Positions 54,320 to 63,104 of a stretch of 64,000 bases of DNA are shown here, piece after piece. Where the stretch lies: the NCBI RefSeq assembly GCF_009759685.1, contig NZ_CP046654.1, positions 558,001-622,000 on the forward strand. Reading direction: 5' to 3'. The DNA is from Acinetobacter baumannii. Its GTDB lineage: Bacteria; Pseudomonadota; Gammaproteobacteria; Pseudomonadales; Moraxellaceae. Below the pieces are notes generated by a model that was not told the DNA's origin, did not search any database, and worked only from the letters and a program-made list of their open reading frames with translations. The translations under genes and the position numbers were made by a program. Positions within the stretch are counted from its first letter, which is position 1; every line of letters begins with the position of its first letter.

Positions 54320-55195
54320 TTAATCCTTCACTTCAGCCAGCAATGTTTCAGCTGCAAGTTTGCCTAAATTATTAGAAGCAAGCGGACTATCGCCCGTTAA
54401 CAATTTACGGTCTCGATGACATTGACCAGTAATGCCAGTGTTCAAAATCTTTACACCGAGTTTTTCAAGGTTTTCACCGACTAACCACGGTAAAGCTCCA
54501 GGCATGTAACCAATATCAATATTCGCTCCCTTATCTAACGAATCAGGGAATACACAAATTTGATAATCTTTAAAAATATAATTCTCAGGCTGTTCATCTA
54601 CTGCGGCAGCCAGTAACGAAGCTGGACCATGACATAACGTAATAATAAATTTGTCTTGTTCAACTGCCCATTTAAGAACTTTCTTCACTTCAAGGCTATG
54701 CGGAATCTTCGCTAATACCCCATGCCCACCCGGAATAAATACAGCCGTATATGGAGAGTTTTCACCGACTACATTTTCTAAAATATCGGCAAGTTTTAAC
54801 GGATTTTTTAATTTATCTGCATATTTCTGGAAAGTATCTAATACTACTTGTTCTTGCTTTGGCATTGCCCACATTTCAAGTTTGGCTGGATTACCTGAAA
54901 GTGTCGCAACGTCAATTTCAAAACCAGCATTATCTAAATGGAACATTGGCAAAAGCATTTCTACTGGATGGTTTCCGGTAGAAAAGAACTTACCGTTTTG
55001 CATCTGGATATAGCGTTCATCAGTTGCAATCATTAAAACCTTTTTATTGCCCGCATACGGCGTTGGATAGGTTGTGCCATCGTAATCTGTTTTAGGAGAA
55101 GTATATTGACTCAGTGAATATGGTGATGGGAAGAACGCATTATCTTCAGCTAAATCTGGAGTTGGATTTTTATCATTTGATGCTGGGGTATTCAT
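54320..55195 (-). CDS. hchA: Hsp31 chaperone/glyoxalase III HchA
   Basis: HchA detoxifies methylglyoxal and acts in repair and folding under stress. The 291-residue DJ-1/PfpI protein has the HchA N-terminal extension ([18 protein letters not shown]), the glutamate in [10 protein letters not shown], and the nucleophile in [18 protein letters not shown] is present. ATG 55195 has AAAGGA eight bases upstream; an ATG three codons earlier abuts that site. Its 3' end faces the tRNA gene. Confidence 0.93.
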   Translation of the reverse strand: MNTPASNDKNPTPDLAEDNAFFPSPYSLSQYTSPKTDYDGTTYPTPYAGNKKVLMIATDERYIQMQNGKFFSTGNHPVEMLLPMFHLDNAGFEIDVATLSGNPAKLEMWAMPKQEQVVLDTFQKYADKLKNPLKLADILENVVGENSPYTAVFIPGGHGVLAKIPHSLEVKKVLKWAVEQDKFIITLCHGPASLLAAAVDEQPENYIFKDYQICVFPDSLDKGANIDIGYMPGALPWLVGENLEKLGVKILNTGITGQCHRDRKLLTGDSPLASNNLGKLAAETLLAEVKD

Positions 55196-55397
55196 GGTTA
55201 CCATCCTTTAGAATTGAAGAGCGAAATAACAGCTTTAAGACAGTTATTATTCCTTATTAAATGTATATTCAGATCAAGAAACAGGTGCAACAAGCCAATA
55301 GAATTTGGCAATTTTTATATAGAAATAGGCACAATTAATAATTATAAAATTTCAGTTTAGGCAAACATGTCATTCACCTAAACTGTCACAGATAAGA

Positions 55398-56396
55398 TTA
55401 AGCATTCATCTCTAAAACGATCTTTCCAATATGGTCGCCCTGCTCCATACATGCATGAGCACTTTGTACATCTGAAAAAGCATACGTTTTATAAATTTGT
55501 GGTAAACACTTGCCTTGCTCCAATAACGGCCATACATGTTCATGTAAAGATTGAGCAATCTGTGCTTTTTCTTGGCTATTACGCGCTCGCATCGTTGAGC
55601 CTGTAATCGTTGCGCGTTTTAAAATCAGTTTTTGTAAATCAAATTCTTTTGCAATTCGACCTCCCATAAAGCCAATAATGACAAGTCGGCCATCACGTTT
55701 TAATAGATTTAAGTTTTTCTGAAAATAAGAACCACCCACAATATCCAAAATAACATCAACACCTTGTTCTTGAGTATGGTTCAAAATTTCCTGCTCAAAA
55801 TCTTGGGTTTTATAATTAATTGCTGTGGTTAAGTTAGAGAGTGCTTCAACTTTATCTTCACTACCAACCGTAGCAAAAGTTTTAATACCTAAAGCATGGC
55901 AAATCGCTAAAGCAGTGGTTCCGATCCCACTTGCACCGCCATGAATCAGTGCAGTTTCATCTTTCTTTAAACGGCCAATATCAAAAAGATTTGCCCAAAC
56001 CGTAAAGAATGTTTCTGGAATCGCAGCAGCTTGAGTAAATGATAAATTCTCAGGTATTGGTAATACTTGAGTTGCAGTTACCGCACAGTATTCTGCATAC
56101 CCGCCACCATTGGTTAAAGCACAAACCTTGTCCCCGACTTTAAACTGTTGCACTTGCTCACCCACAGCAACCACGACACCAGCGACTTCAAGTCCAGGGA
56201 TTTGAGTAACCCCTTTAGGCATTGGATATAACCCCATACGCTGTAAGACATCAGGGCGGTTAATTCCAGCAGCTTTAACCTCAATTAAAACCTCATCAGC
56301 TTGAGGTACCGGAACATTTGAATCTTGAAGTTTTAAAACCTCAGGTCCGCCAGGAACCGTAATTTCAACAATTTTCATGGTTGTCGGAAGATTCAT
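55398..56396 (-). CDS. Zinc-type quinone oxidoreductase (QOR family)
   Basis: The 332-residue MDR protein has VPGGPEVLKL, AAGINRPDVLQRMGLYP, the NADP loop HGGASGIGTTALAICHALG and IGFMGGRIAKEFDLQKLI. Zinc ligands are absent, as in quinone reductases. ATG 56396 has GGAG seven bases upstream; longer frames run into the regulator gene. It is 46 bp downstream of an AraC regulator on the same strand, which probably controls it. The closest relatives are PIG3-like. Confidence 0.88.
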   Translation of the reverse strand: MNLPTTMKIVEITVPGGPEVLKLQDSNVPVPQADEVLIEVKAAGINRPDVLQRMGLYPMPKGVTQIPGLEVAGVVVAVGEQVQQFKVGDKVCALTNGGGYAEYCAVTATQVLPIPENLSFTQAAAIPETFFTVWANLFDIGRLKKDETALIHGGASGIGTTALAICHALGIKTFATVGSEDKVEALSNLTTAINYKTQDFEQEILNHTQEQGVDVILDIVGGSYFQKNLNLLKRDGRLVIIGFMGGRIAKEFDLQKLILKRATITGSTMRARNSQEKAQIAQSLHEHVWPLLEQGKCLPQIYKTYAFSDVQSAHACMEQGDHIGKIVLEMNA

Positions 56397-56442
56397 TGAT
56401 ATGCTCCATGTTTGGTTTATATTTAAGACGTGTTGATTTACT

Positions 56443-57336
56443 TTAGTTTGTTGATAATTTAGGTGGGACTCCAAACAGCCGCTTAAACTCTCGACTAAAC
56501 TGTGAGGCACTCACATATCCTACTTCATAGGCAGCTTCTGCAACGCCCATTTGGTTATTTAGGATTAAATCACGTGCCTTATGTAACCGAGTAATTTTGA
56601 TGTACTGTAATGGAGAATAGTTGGTAACTTTCTTAAAAGCTTGATGAAAAAGCGAAACGCTCATTCCTGCTTGTTTAGCCAACTCCTGAACCGTTAAGTT
56701 ACGATAATAATCTCTTTGAATAATTTCACAAATCGTATAAATCACTCCACTTCGGCTCATAATAGCCGAAAGGTTCTGGATAAAATCACTACCGCCAGCT
56801 TGTAAAACCCGATAAATAAGTTCGCGTTTCACCTGCTCTCCTAAGATTGCAGTATCTTGCTTGGAACGAAGTAAGTTCAACAAGCGTAAAGCAACATCAG
56901 ATATAACCGAGTTTATTTCAATAATATTTAAACCACAGCTCAGTTTTATCTCTTTGTTATCAAAATCTTCTATAAGTGGTCGCTGCTCTTTATCCATTTT
57001 AGTCGCCAGCTCAGCCATCATTTGAGGTTCAAATTTAATCGCAATTGCAAGCATTGGTTCACGCTCAACCAAGGTATCGCAATCAAAAGGAATAGCAATT
57101 GAGATAAATAAACACTGGCCTTGTTGAAACTTAAAAATATCTTTTCCAATATAAGCCCGTTTTACACCCTGAATGACTAAAACAATGGAAGGCTCTTGCA
57201 ATACGGCAACCGGCTGTGTGGAATGATCTACCCTCATCAGGGTGATATTTGAAATATGAGTGGGATATAACCCCTCTTGAGGAGCCAAATACAAAAAAGC
57301 CTCTACCAAACTTTTCGTCAAGTCATTCTGTTGCAT
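56443..57336 (-). CDS. AraC-family regulator (AraC_N type)
   Basis: The 297-residue regulator has an AraC_N cupin-like domain (IVLVIQGVKRAYIGKDIF, FDCDTLVEREPMLAIAIK) and two C-terminal helix-turn-helix units from about residue 200 (LTVQELAKQAGMSVSLFHQA, GVAEAAYEVGYVSASQFSRE). It precedes the quinone oxidoreductase gene, and both appear to be transcribed together. The effector is unknown. A short dyad AAAGTA/TACTTT lies 57 bp upstream of it. Confidence 0.9.
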   Translation of the reverse strand: MQQNDLTKSLVEAFLYLAPQEGLYPTHISNITLMRVDHSTQPVAVLQEPSIVLVIQGVKRAYIGKDIFKFQQGQCLFISIAIPFDCDTLVEREPMLAIAIKFEPQMMAELATKMDKEQRPLIEDFDNKEIKLSCGLNIIEINSVISDVALRLLNLLRSKQDTAILGEQVKRELIYRVLQAGGSDFIQNLSAIMSRSGVIYTICEIIQRDYYRNLTVQELAKQAGMSVSLFHQAFKKVTNYSPLQYIKITRLHKARDLILNNQMGVAEAAYEVGYVSASQFSREFKRLFGVPPKLSTN

Positions 57337-57450
57337 TGCTTTATTTTTTACGGGCTATTTAAGATTTACTATATCAATCAAACTAAAAGGAAAAAGTATT
57401 TCTTGGTAGTACTTTGTATAAATAAGCAAGTTAAAGCTATTTTTAGGCAT

Positions 57451-57479
57451 AAAAAACCTAGATTTCTCTAGGTTTTTTA
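57451..57479 (-). terminator. uppP terminator
   Basis: 12-bp stem AAAAAACCTAGA, loop TTTC, ends in T6 on either strand. Confidence 0.92.
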
Positions 57480-57494
57480 TCCTTAACCTGACTA

Positions 57495-58313
57495 TTAAGC
57501 AGATAAGTTAAAGAACATAGCAGCAATTAGGATAATTACACCTAATACAATTCGATACCACGCAAATACACGTAATGTATGACGCTCAACGAAGAGTACG
57601 AGTGCTTTTACAACCAATAAAGCAGCAATAAATGCCGCAACAAAACCCACTCCAATATTAACCATATTGTCTGAAGTCAACACATCAGCATTTTTAATTA
57701 GGTCAAAAGTTGCTGCACCCAGCATGGTCGGCATTGCAAGGAAAAACGAAAACTCTGTTGCAGCTTTACGAGACAAGCCTGCAAACATCCCGCCTACAAT
57801 TGTCGCACCAGAACGAGAAGTCCCAGGAATCATCGCAACACATTGAGCCAGACCAACTAAAAGCGCCTGTTTAAACGTGATCTTGGTCGCATCATCCGTT
57901 TTATGTTCAAATTGTTTAGATTCAACCCAGAAAATAATAAGCGCGCCGACAATCAGAGCAATCGCAACCACAATTGGGCTAAATAAAACACTTTTAATAA
58001 AGTCTACAGCTAAAACGCCAATAATCACTGCCGGGAAAAAAGCAATTAAGACACTAATGGCAAAATGGCGTGACTCGACATCACCACTAAAAAAACCTTT
58101 GATTAAGTTAATGATTTTCTGACGATATAACCAACACACTGCCAGAATAGCACCTAACTGGATCACTACTTCAAAGACACGACCGCCATCTGAATGGAAA
58201 TCGATAATATGACCAAATAAAATTAAATGACCAGTACTCGAAATAGGTAAAAATTCAGTTAAGCCTTCAACAAAGCCTAGAAACAGTGCTTTTATAACTT
58301 CAAAATTTTCCAT
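57495..58313 (-). CDS. uppP: Undecaprenyl-diphosphatase UppP (BacA)
   Basis: UppP recycles undecaprenyl pyrophosphate, the cell-wall lipid carrier, and gives bacitracin tolerance. The 272-residue protein has the two BacA motifs [15 protein letters not shown] and [14 protein letters not shown], and about eight helices. Monocistronic, divergent from the PaaX-like gene. Confidence 0.97.
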
Positions 58314-58668
58314 AACTTGCTCAAAGAAAGTTAGTTAATCACTAGAACGATCTAAAATTTATTTTATCGCCACAGTTAGCCTTTTATTTAGCTCAACATG
58401 TGTTCAATATCAGATCATTTCTAGCATTTGTGGTTATTGCCTCTAGTGAAAGGCAGTTTATTTAAAGTGCGATAATGTATCACATCATAATGACAAACTT
58501 AGGTTAACTATCGTAAAAAGATAAAACTTGGTTAAAAATGGCCAAATTTTCTTTTGTTATAGATAAGTCTTTTACAATAGATGAGTTTAGAAAATCATCT
58601 TAAAAAGTCCTTAAAAAAACATGTTATTATTCCAATTAAATACAACTCATATCAAAAATTCAGACTGA
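58314..58668. other. Divergent intergenic region uppP / PaaX-like gene
   Basis: 355 bp of AT-rich DNA. A possible -10 TACAAT (58573-58578) lies about 90 bp before the PaaX-like ATG, but no good -35 is at the right distance. No gene or clear repeat is visible. Confidence 0.4.
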
Positions 58669-59469
58669 ATGAAAAATACCAAAATTAACGCACGTCATCT
58701 TATTATCGACCTCTTTCTTTCTTCCGCTTATCCTCAGCTCAGTATCAAACAAATTTTGGTTGCAGCTAAACTTTTTAACTTAAGTGAAAATGGTATTCGA
58801 GTTGCGACAACACGCTTGTTAAATGAAGGTATGATCCAGAGCGTAGAACGCGGAATCTATCAACTTTCTCCATCTGCAAAAGATTGGGCAAAAGTTATTC
58901 TCAATCGTAAAAATGGAATTAAACAAACTAAAGAATGGCAGCAGCATTATCTTGCCGTATTTACAGGAACCTTAGGCCGCATAGACCGAACAGCACTAAA
59001 AAAACGGGAACGTGCACTTCGTCAATTTGGTTTTAAAGAGCTGGAAACTGGTATTTACATCCGCCCAGACAATTTAGCCTATAGCTTTGAAAAAACCTGT
59101 GATGAGCTTGTTTTAGCAGGGCTAGAGAAAGAAGCAAAAATTTGTATTATTCAACATGTCGACTCAACAACGCTTAAGCAAATTTTTTCTTTATGGGATA
59201 CCAAACAACTCGAAAAAAATTATGAAATGTATAGCCGAGATATTACACACTGGCTTGAAAATTATGCTCACTCCCCTTTAAACGATGCAGCAGTCAAGGC
59301 ACTTCTTTTAGGAAGGGAAACAATTGCCTTACTCATGAATGACCCATTATTACCCGCACCATTTGTAAATGAATCTGCTCGTAATCAATTTGCTCAAGAT
59401 GTACAGCAACTAGATGCAATTGGCCAGAAACTTTGGAAAAAAATATATGAACAGGAATTAAATTTATAG
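58669..59469 (+). CDS. PaaX-family transcriptional regulator
   Basis: This 266-residue GntR-like regulator has the PaaX pattern: helix-turn-helix around SIKQILVAAKLFNLSENGIR and VATTRLLNEGMIQSVERG, then GIYQLSPSAKDW, a central domain, and a PaaX C-terminal domain with ITHWLENYAH. PaaX in E. coli represses phenylacetate genes, but no paa gene is near. The next gene, a fatty acid desaturase on the same strand, is its probable target. A ribosome site is weak. Confidence 0.82.
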   Translation: MKNTKINARHLIIDLFLSSAYPQLSIKQILVAAKLFNLSENGIRVATTRLLNEGMIQSVERGIYQLSPSAKDWAKVILNRKNGIKQTKEWQQHYLAVFTGTLGRIDRTALKKRERALRQFGFKELETGIYIRPDNLAYSFEKTCDELVLAGLEKEAKICIIQHVDSTTLKQIFSLWDTKQLEKNYEMYSRDITHWLENYAHSPLNDAAVKALLLGRETIALLMNDPLLPAPFVNESARNQFAQDVQQLDAIGQKLWKKIYEQELNL

Positions 59470-59549
59470 CCATCTGATTTATTTTTTTACAAACAAATAT
59501 TTCACTTTTTAAATTTTTATGACTATATTTGTAATATAAAATATGGATA

Positions 59550-59565
59550 CCAAACTCTAATTTGG
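59550..59565. promoter_or_regulatory. Small dyad over the desaturase ribosome site
   Basis: CCAAA and TTTGG flank CTCTAA directly ahead of and overlapping the GGGAG ribosome site. Short, so only a candidate operator or translational element. Confidence 0.3.
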
Positions 59566-59575
59566 GAGAATAAAA

Positions 59576-60568
59576 ATGAATGCACAGGTGAGTGTTACCG
59601 ATCTATTTAGCAGAGAAGAAATACAAGAGCTTACAGAACCTTCAGATGCATATGGCGCTTGGGCCGTTGCTAGCACATGGGCTGTTATTGGAGGAACATT
59701 TGCCAGCTTAATTATGATGTGGGATTACTTACCGAGTTGGGGGAAATTATTAGCATGTATGCTTGCTCTAGCTGTTTTAGCTGGCCGTCAGTTATGCCTC
59801 GCAATTTTAATGCACGATGCATCCCATAAAAGTTTATTCAAAAATAAGAAAATAAATGATTTCGTTGGAGAGTGGCTATGTGCCCGCCCAATCTGGAACG
59901 ACCTACAAAAATATCGTGTACACCATGTTCGTCATCACGCAAAAACATCTACACCAGATGACCCAGATCTTTCTTTAGTTGCAGGCTTTCCTGTCAGTAA
60001 AAAATCTCTTACTCGTAAATTCTTACGCGACTTAACCGGTATAACAGGATTAAAGTTTAGCTTAGGCCGTGTGTTGATGGACCTTGATGTCATGAAATGG
60101 ACTGTAGCCAATGATCAAATCTGGTTAGACCGCAGTGATAAAAAATTTGTTGACTATGCAAAGAGTATTGCAAAAAACAGTACAGGCGCTATTGCAACCA
60201 ACCTATTACTTTATGGTGTTTTAAAAGCATGTGGTCAACAACGTTTTTATTGGTTATGGCCTTTGGCTTATTTGACACCATTTCCATTATTTTTAAGAAT
60301 TCGTTCAATGGCAGAACATGCAGGTATGCAAACCAGCAATACTGCTTTAACCAATACTCGTACCACACGTGCAGGTTGGATTGCGAGAAGCTTTGTGGCC
60401 CCTATTCATGTCAATTACCACATGGAACATCATTTAATGGCGTCTGTTCCATATTTTAAATTACCGCGTATGCACAAAATATTAAGAGAACGTGGGCATG
60501 TGCCCACTCCACCGAGCTATTTTGAAGTAATTCATACACTTTCATCAAAACAAGAGTTAACAAATTAA
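59576..60568 (+). CDS. Membrane fatty acid desaturase
   Basis: The 330-residue integral-membrane desaturase uses a di-iron centre bound by His boxes: ILMHDASHKSLF (HDxxH), VHHVRHHAKT (HxxHH) and NYHMEHHL (HxxHH). About four helices hold it. It introduces double bonds into acyl chains, so it is likely to adjust membrane fluidity; the position cannot be predicted. It lies 106 bp after the PaaX-like regulator. Confidence 0.9.
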   Translation: MNAQVSVTDLFSREEIQELTEPSDAYGAWAVASTWAVIGGTFASLIMMWDYLPSWGKLLACMLALAVLAGRQLCLAILMHDASHKSLFKNKKINDFVGEWLCARPIWNDLQKYRVHHVRHHAKTSTPDDPDLSLVAGFPVSKKSLTRKFLRDLTGITGLKFSLGRVLMDLDVMKWTVANDQIWLDRSDKKFVDYAKSIAKNSTGAIATNLLLYGVLKACGQQRFYWLWPLAYLTPFPLFLRIRSMAEHAGMQTSNTALTNTRTTRAGWIARSFVAPIHVNYHMEHHLMASVPYFKLPRMHKILRERGHVPTPPSYFEVIHTLSSKQELTN

Positions 60569-60610
60569 AATAGGGTTAGAAGACTACTTTCAAATTTGTG
60601 GTCTTCTTGA

Positions 60611-61645
60611 TTATTCACTTATATCTAAATTTTTTAGTTTCAACTGAGTTTGATAATACTTCGGTGTTACACCCATCCAGCGTTTAAAAGCGCGGGTGAA
60701 ATGGGATGTATCGGCATAGCCTAAACTTAATGCCACAGATTCAATTGACATTAAACTATTTTGCAAAAGTTCTTGTGCATATTGCTTTCGAGTTAAATCA
60801 ACTAATGCTGAGAAACTTGTATTCTCTATTGCCAAATACCGCTGTAGGCTACGTTCTGACATATTCATCATTTGGGCAACTTGCTTAACTTTTAATATTT
60901 CCCCCTGACTATTGATCAATAATTTTTTTATTACTTGGCTAATTTCTGCTTTCCATCCACTTCGTAACTTCAATTTATCAATATCTTTTTTACACTGTGC
61001 TTTCAGTAAAGGTGTCAGCATAGGATCAGCCGTGAGTACAGGCTGCATTAAATATTCTTTTGGAAAAATCCAAATATTATGTTTTTGCTCAAATAAACAA
61101 CTTACGCCTAATTTATCTTTTATTTTTGAAAAACCTAGTGGTTCGGGCATATTCAATTGCACTGTACCTAAAGAAGATAACCCTGTTAGATGTTTTGCGA
61201 TGTAAACAAAACCTAACAACAAAAAAATAGTCGCATCTGAACTTAATTGAAAACTTTTTAAAGGTTGATGAATAGACCAGTAAACATCGTCTTGCTCTTG
61301 CTTTAACTCAGGTTTAAAGGCATCACAACGTGAACCAATAAATTGTTCAAGTATTTTTAAAGCCTCTTCAAGATTTGCAGACACCATGGCTGCCATACCG
61401 ACAGAACCATAACAAGAAGCTTTCATTTCCAATGCTAAATAACCCGCTAATGCTGGCTCATGAGTGAGTTGAATCGCATGTTCAAGTAAGTTATTTAAGG
61501 TATTAAACTCAACATACCAATACGGTTTTTTTAATTGTTCCGGTGTTACTCCACTACCCTCTAAAAACTGCTCACAAGAGATACCTCTGCGCTTAACGAT
61601 CTCAGCTAATAAATTAATATAAGTTCCGGGTAATTCTGGAGTCAT
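60611..61645 (-). CDS. AraC-family regulator (OruR/ArgR-like, PF12625 type)
   Basis: The 344-residue regulator has an N-terminal ligand-binding domain (ISCEQFLEGSGVTPEQLKKP, ALEMKASCYGSVGMAAMVSA) and the C-terminal HTH region (VKQVAQMMNMSERSLQRYLA, SIESVALSLGYADTSHFTRA, GVTPKYYQ). It is divergent from an NAD(P)H oxidoreductase, with nested dyads between, so it probably controls that gene. Confidence 0.9.
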   Translation of the reverse strand: MTPELPGTYINLLAEIVKRRGISCEQFLEGSGVTPEQLKKPYWYVEFNTLNNLLEHAIQLTHEPALAGYLALEMKASCYGSVGMAAMVSANLEEALKILEQFIGSRCDAFKPELKQEQDDVYWSIHQPLKSFQLSSDATIFLLLGFVYIAKHLTGLSSLGTVQLNMPEPLGFSKIKDKLGVSCLFEQKHNIWIFPKEYLMQPVLTADPMLTPLLKAQCKKDIDKLKLRSGWKAEISQVIKKLLINSQGEILKVKQVAQMMNMSERSLQRYLAIENTSFSALVDLTRKQYAQELLQNSLMSIESVALSLGYADTSHFTRAFKRWMGVTPKYYQTQLKLKNLDISE

Positions 61646-61692
61646 GAGCGGCCCATTAGAAAGCGTAATTGTGGCGTTAAATGGTAAAAACT

Positions 61693-61753
61693 GTCAGTTC
61701 TTGAACTATGCCATGCTTTTAAATTCAGGCATAGTCACTTAAGACAAACTGAC
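61693..61753. promoter_or_regulatory. Nested dyad between AraC regulator and oxidoreductase
   Basis: ACTATGCC (61705-61712) and GGCATAGT (61728-61735) are inverted around 15 bases, and GTCAGTT (61693-61699) and AACTGAC (61747-61753) flank them as an outer pair. The symmetry suggests an operator of about 60 bp, but ligand and regulator are inferred from position. Confidence 0.45.
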
Positions 61754-61808
61754 TTAACTCTCCGACATTCCACTAAAAACTAATCTTATCTTTAAGAGTA
61801 AAGACATT

Positions 61809-62507
61809 ATGAATATCCTGATTGTTCATGCTCATCCAGAACCTCTGTCTTTTACAACTTCCCTAAAAACGACAGCACAGCAAACCTTTAAAAAATTGGG
61901 CCATCAAGTAGAAATTTCCGATTTATATGCAATGCAGTTTAATCCTGTGGCCTCTAAGGAAGATTTTTTAGAACTCAATCAACCTGATTATTTTAACTAT
62001 GCATTAGAACAGCGAAATGCCACAAAACAACAACTTTTGGCTCCTGATATTCAAGCAGAAATTGACAAAGTAAAACGCGCAGATCTAGTTATCTTGAACT
62101 TTCCGCTTTATTGGACTTCTGTTCCAGCAATTTTAAAAGGCTGGATTGATCGTGTATTTGTCTCTGGACTTTTTTATGGTGGTAAGCGGTTTTACAACCA
62201 TGGTGGCATGGCAGGTAAAAAAGCAATGCTCTGTTTAACACTCGGTGGTAGAACACATATGTTTGGGGAAAATTCTATTCACGGACCAATTGAACATTAT
62301 CTATCACCGATTCAACGCGGTACTTTGGCTTATACTGGCTTTGAAGTTCTTCCCCCATTCATTGCCTACCATGTACCTTACATTAGCCAAGAAGTGCGTG
62401 AAACTATTCTTGAGGACTATGTCACGTATCTCACTCACCTTGACCAACTTGAACCATTAAAATTTCCTAAACTTGAAGAATTTGATGAAAAGTTATATCC
62501 CCTCTAA
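61809..62507 (+). CDS. NAD(P)H-dependent quinone-type oxidoreductase
   Basis: The 232-residue flavodoxin-fold protein resembles NQO1/MdaB-type reductases: NILIVHAHPEPLSFTTSL, VILNFPLYWTSVPAILKGWI and RVFVSGLFYGGKRFY. It probably reduces quinones or other electrophiles with FAD or FMN. Divergent from the AraC regulator. A 10-bp hairpin (GATAACCGAA with its complement, 62534-62564) follows it but has no T-tract. Confidence 0.88.
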   Translation: MNILIVHAHPEPLSFTTSLKTTAQQTFKKLGHQVEISDLYAMQFNPVASKEDFLELNQPDYFNYALEQRNATKQQLLAPDIQAEIDKVKRADLVILNFPLYWTSVPAILKGWIDRVFVSGLFYGGKRFYNHGGMAGKKAMLCLTLGGRTHMFGENSIHGPIEHYLSPIQRGTLAYTGFEVLPPFIAYHVPYISQEVRETILEDYVTYLTHLDQLEPLKFPKLEEFDEKLYPL

Positions 62508-63104
62508 TGCTATGTTTTAAATCTAAAAGGCGCGATAACCGAATTCTTTTCTATTTCGGTTATCCCTTAAATAAAGCAAGCTTAAATCCAGCAATTAATT
62601 CCTCAAAAAATTTGACCAAATAGTAAAGAAAATACTCTCAATTTTTATCCAGCAAATAACAATATAAAACTGAATCAATAATATACATGTGTAGAGAAAC
62701 TAGACTTATCCATTAAAAATGATGACTAATACTCATTTCATAATCAATCAATTCATATTTTTACAAAAAAATCTTTGACCATTTTTCTTGGATTTATGAC
62801 AAAAATGTCATAAAAACAAGTAACTTTAATAATAGATAAAAGATATAAACATCAATTATTTAAATTAATTAAACAACAAAAATATTCCTTCATATTTCAT
62901 TTATTATTGTCATTTTTTGTATAAAAAGTGAGTACTCTGCAGTTCATAGAACAGATTTACTCTTAGTGTAATTATGCTATTTTTGTTACATGGAGTTATC
63001 AATGCTTTGAAACTTGTAATTCAAAGCACTGAAGGCAACACAGTTTAAACGGTTTAACTCTATTACTTTTAAAAAATGTCTTGAAGTTCAAGGAAAGATT
63101 AAAA
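62508..63104. other. Long AT-rich region before the FadL-like gene
   Basis: 597 bp without a supported gene. It holds a 10-bp hairpin after the upstream gene (62534-62564) and long A/T runs near 62760-62900. Promoter-like elements for the porin-like gene are not clear by eye. A small RNA or regulator sites may be present, but I cannot show one. Confidence 0.45.

Noticed and set aside
62907..62925. TTGTCA and TATAAA as a FadL-like gene promoter
   Set aside because: The elements are only 7 bp apart, so they cannot form a sigma-70 promoter.
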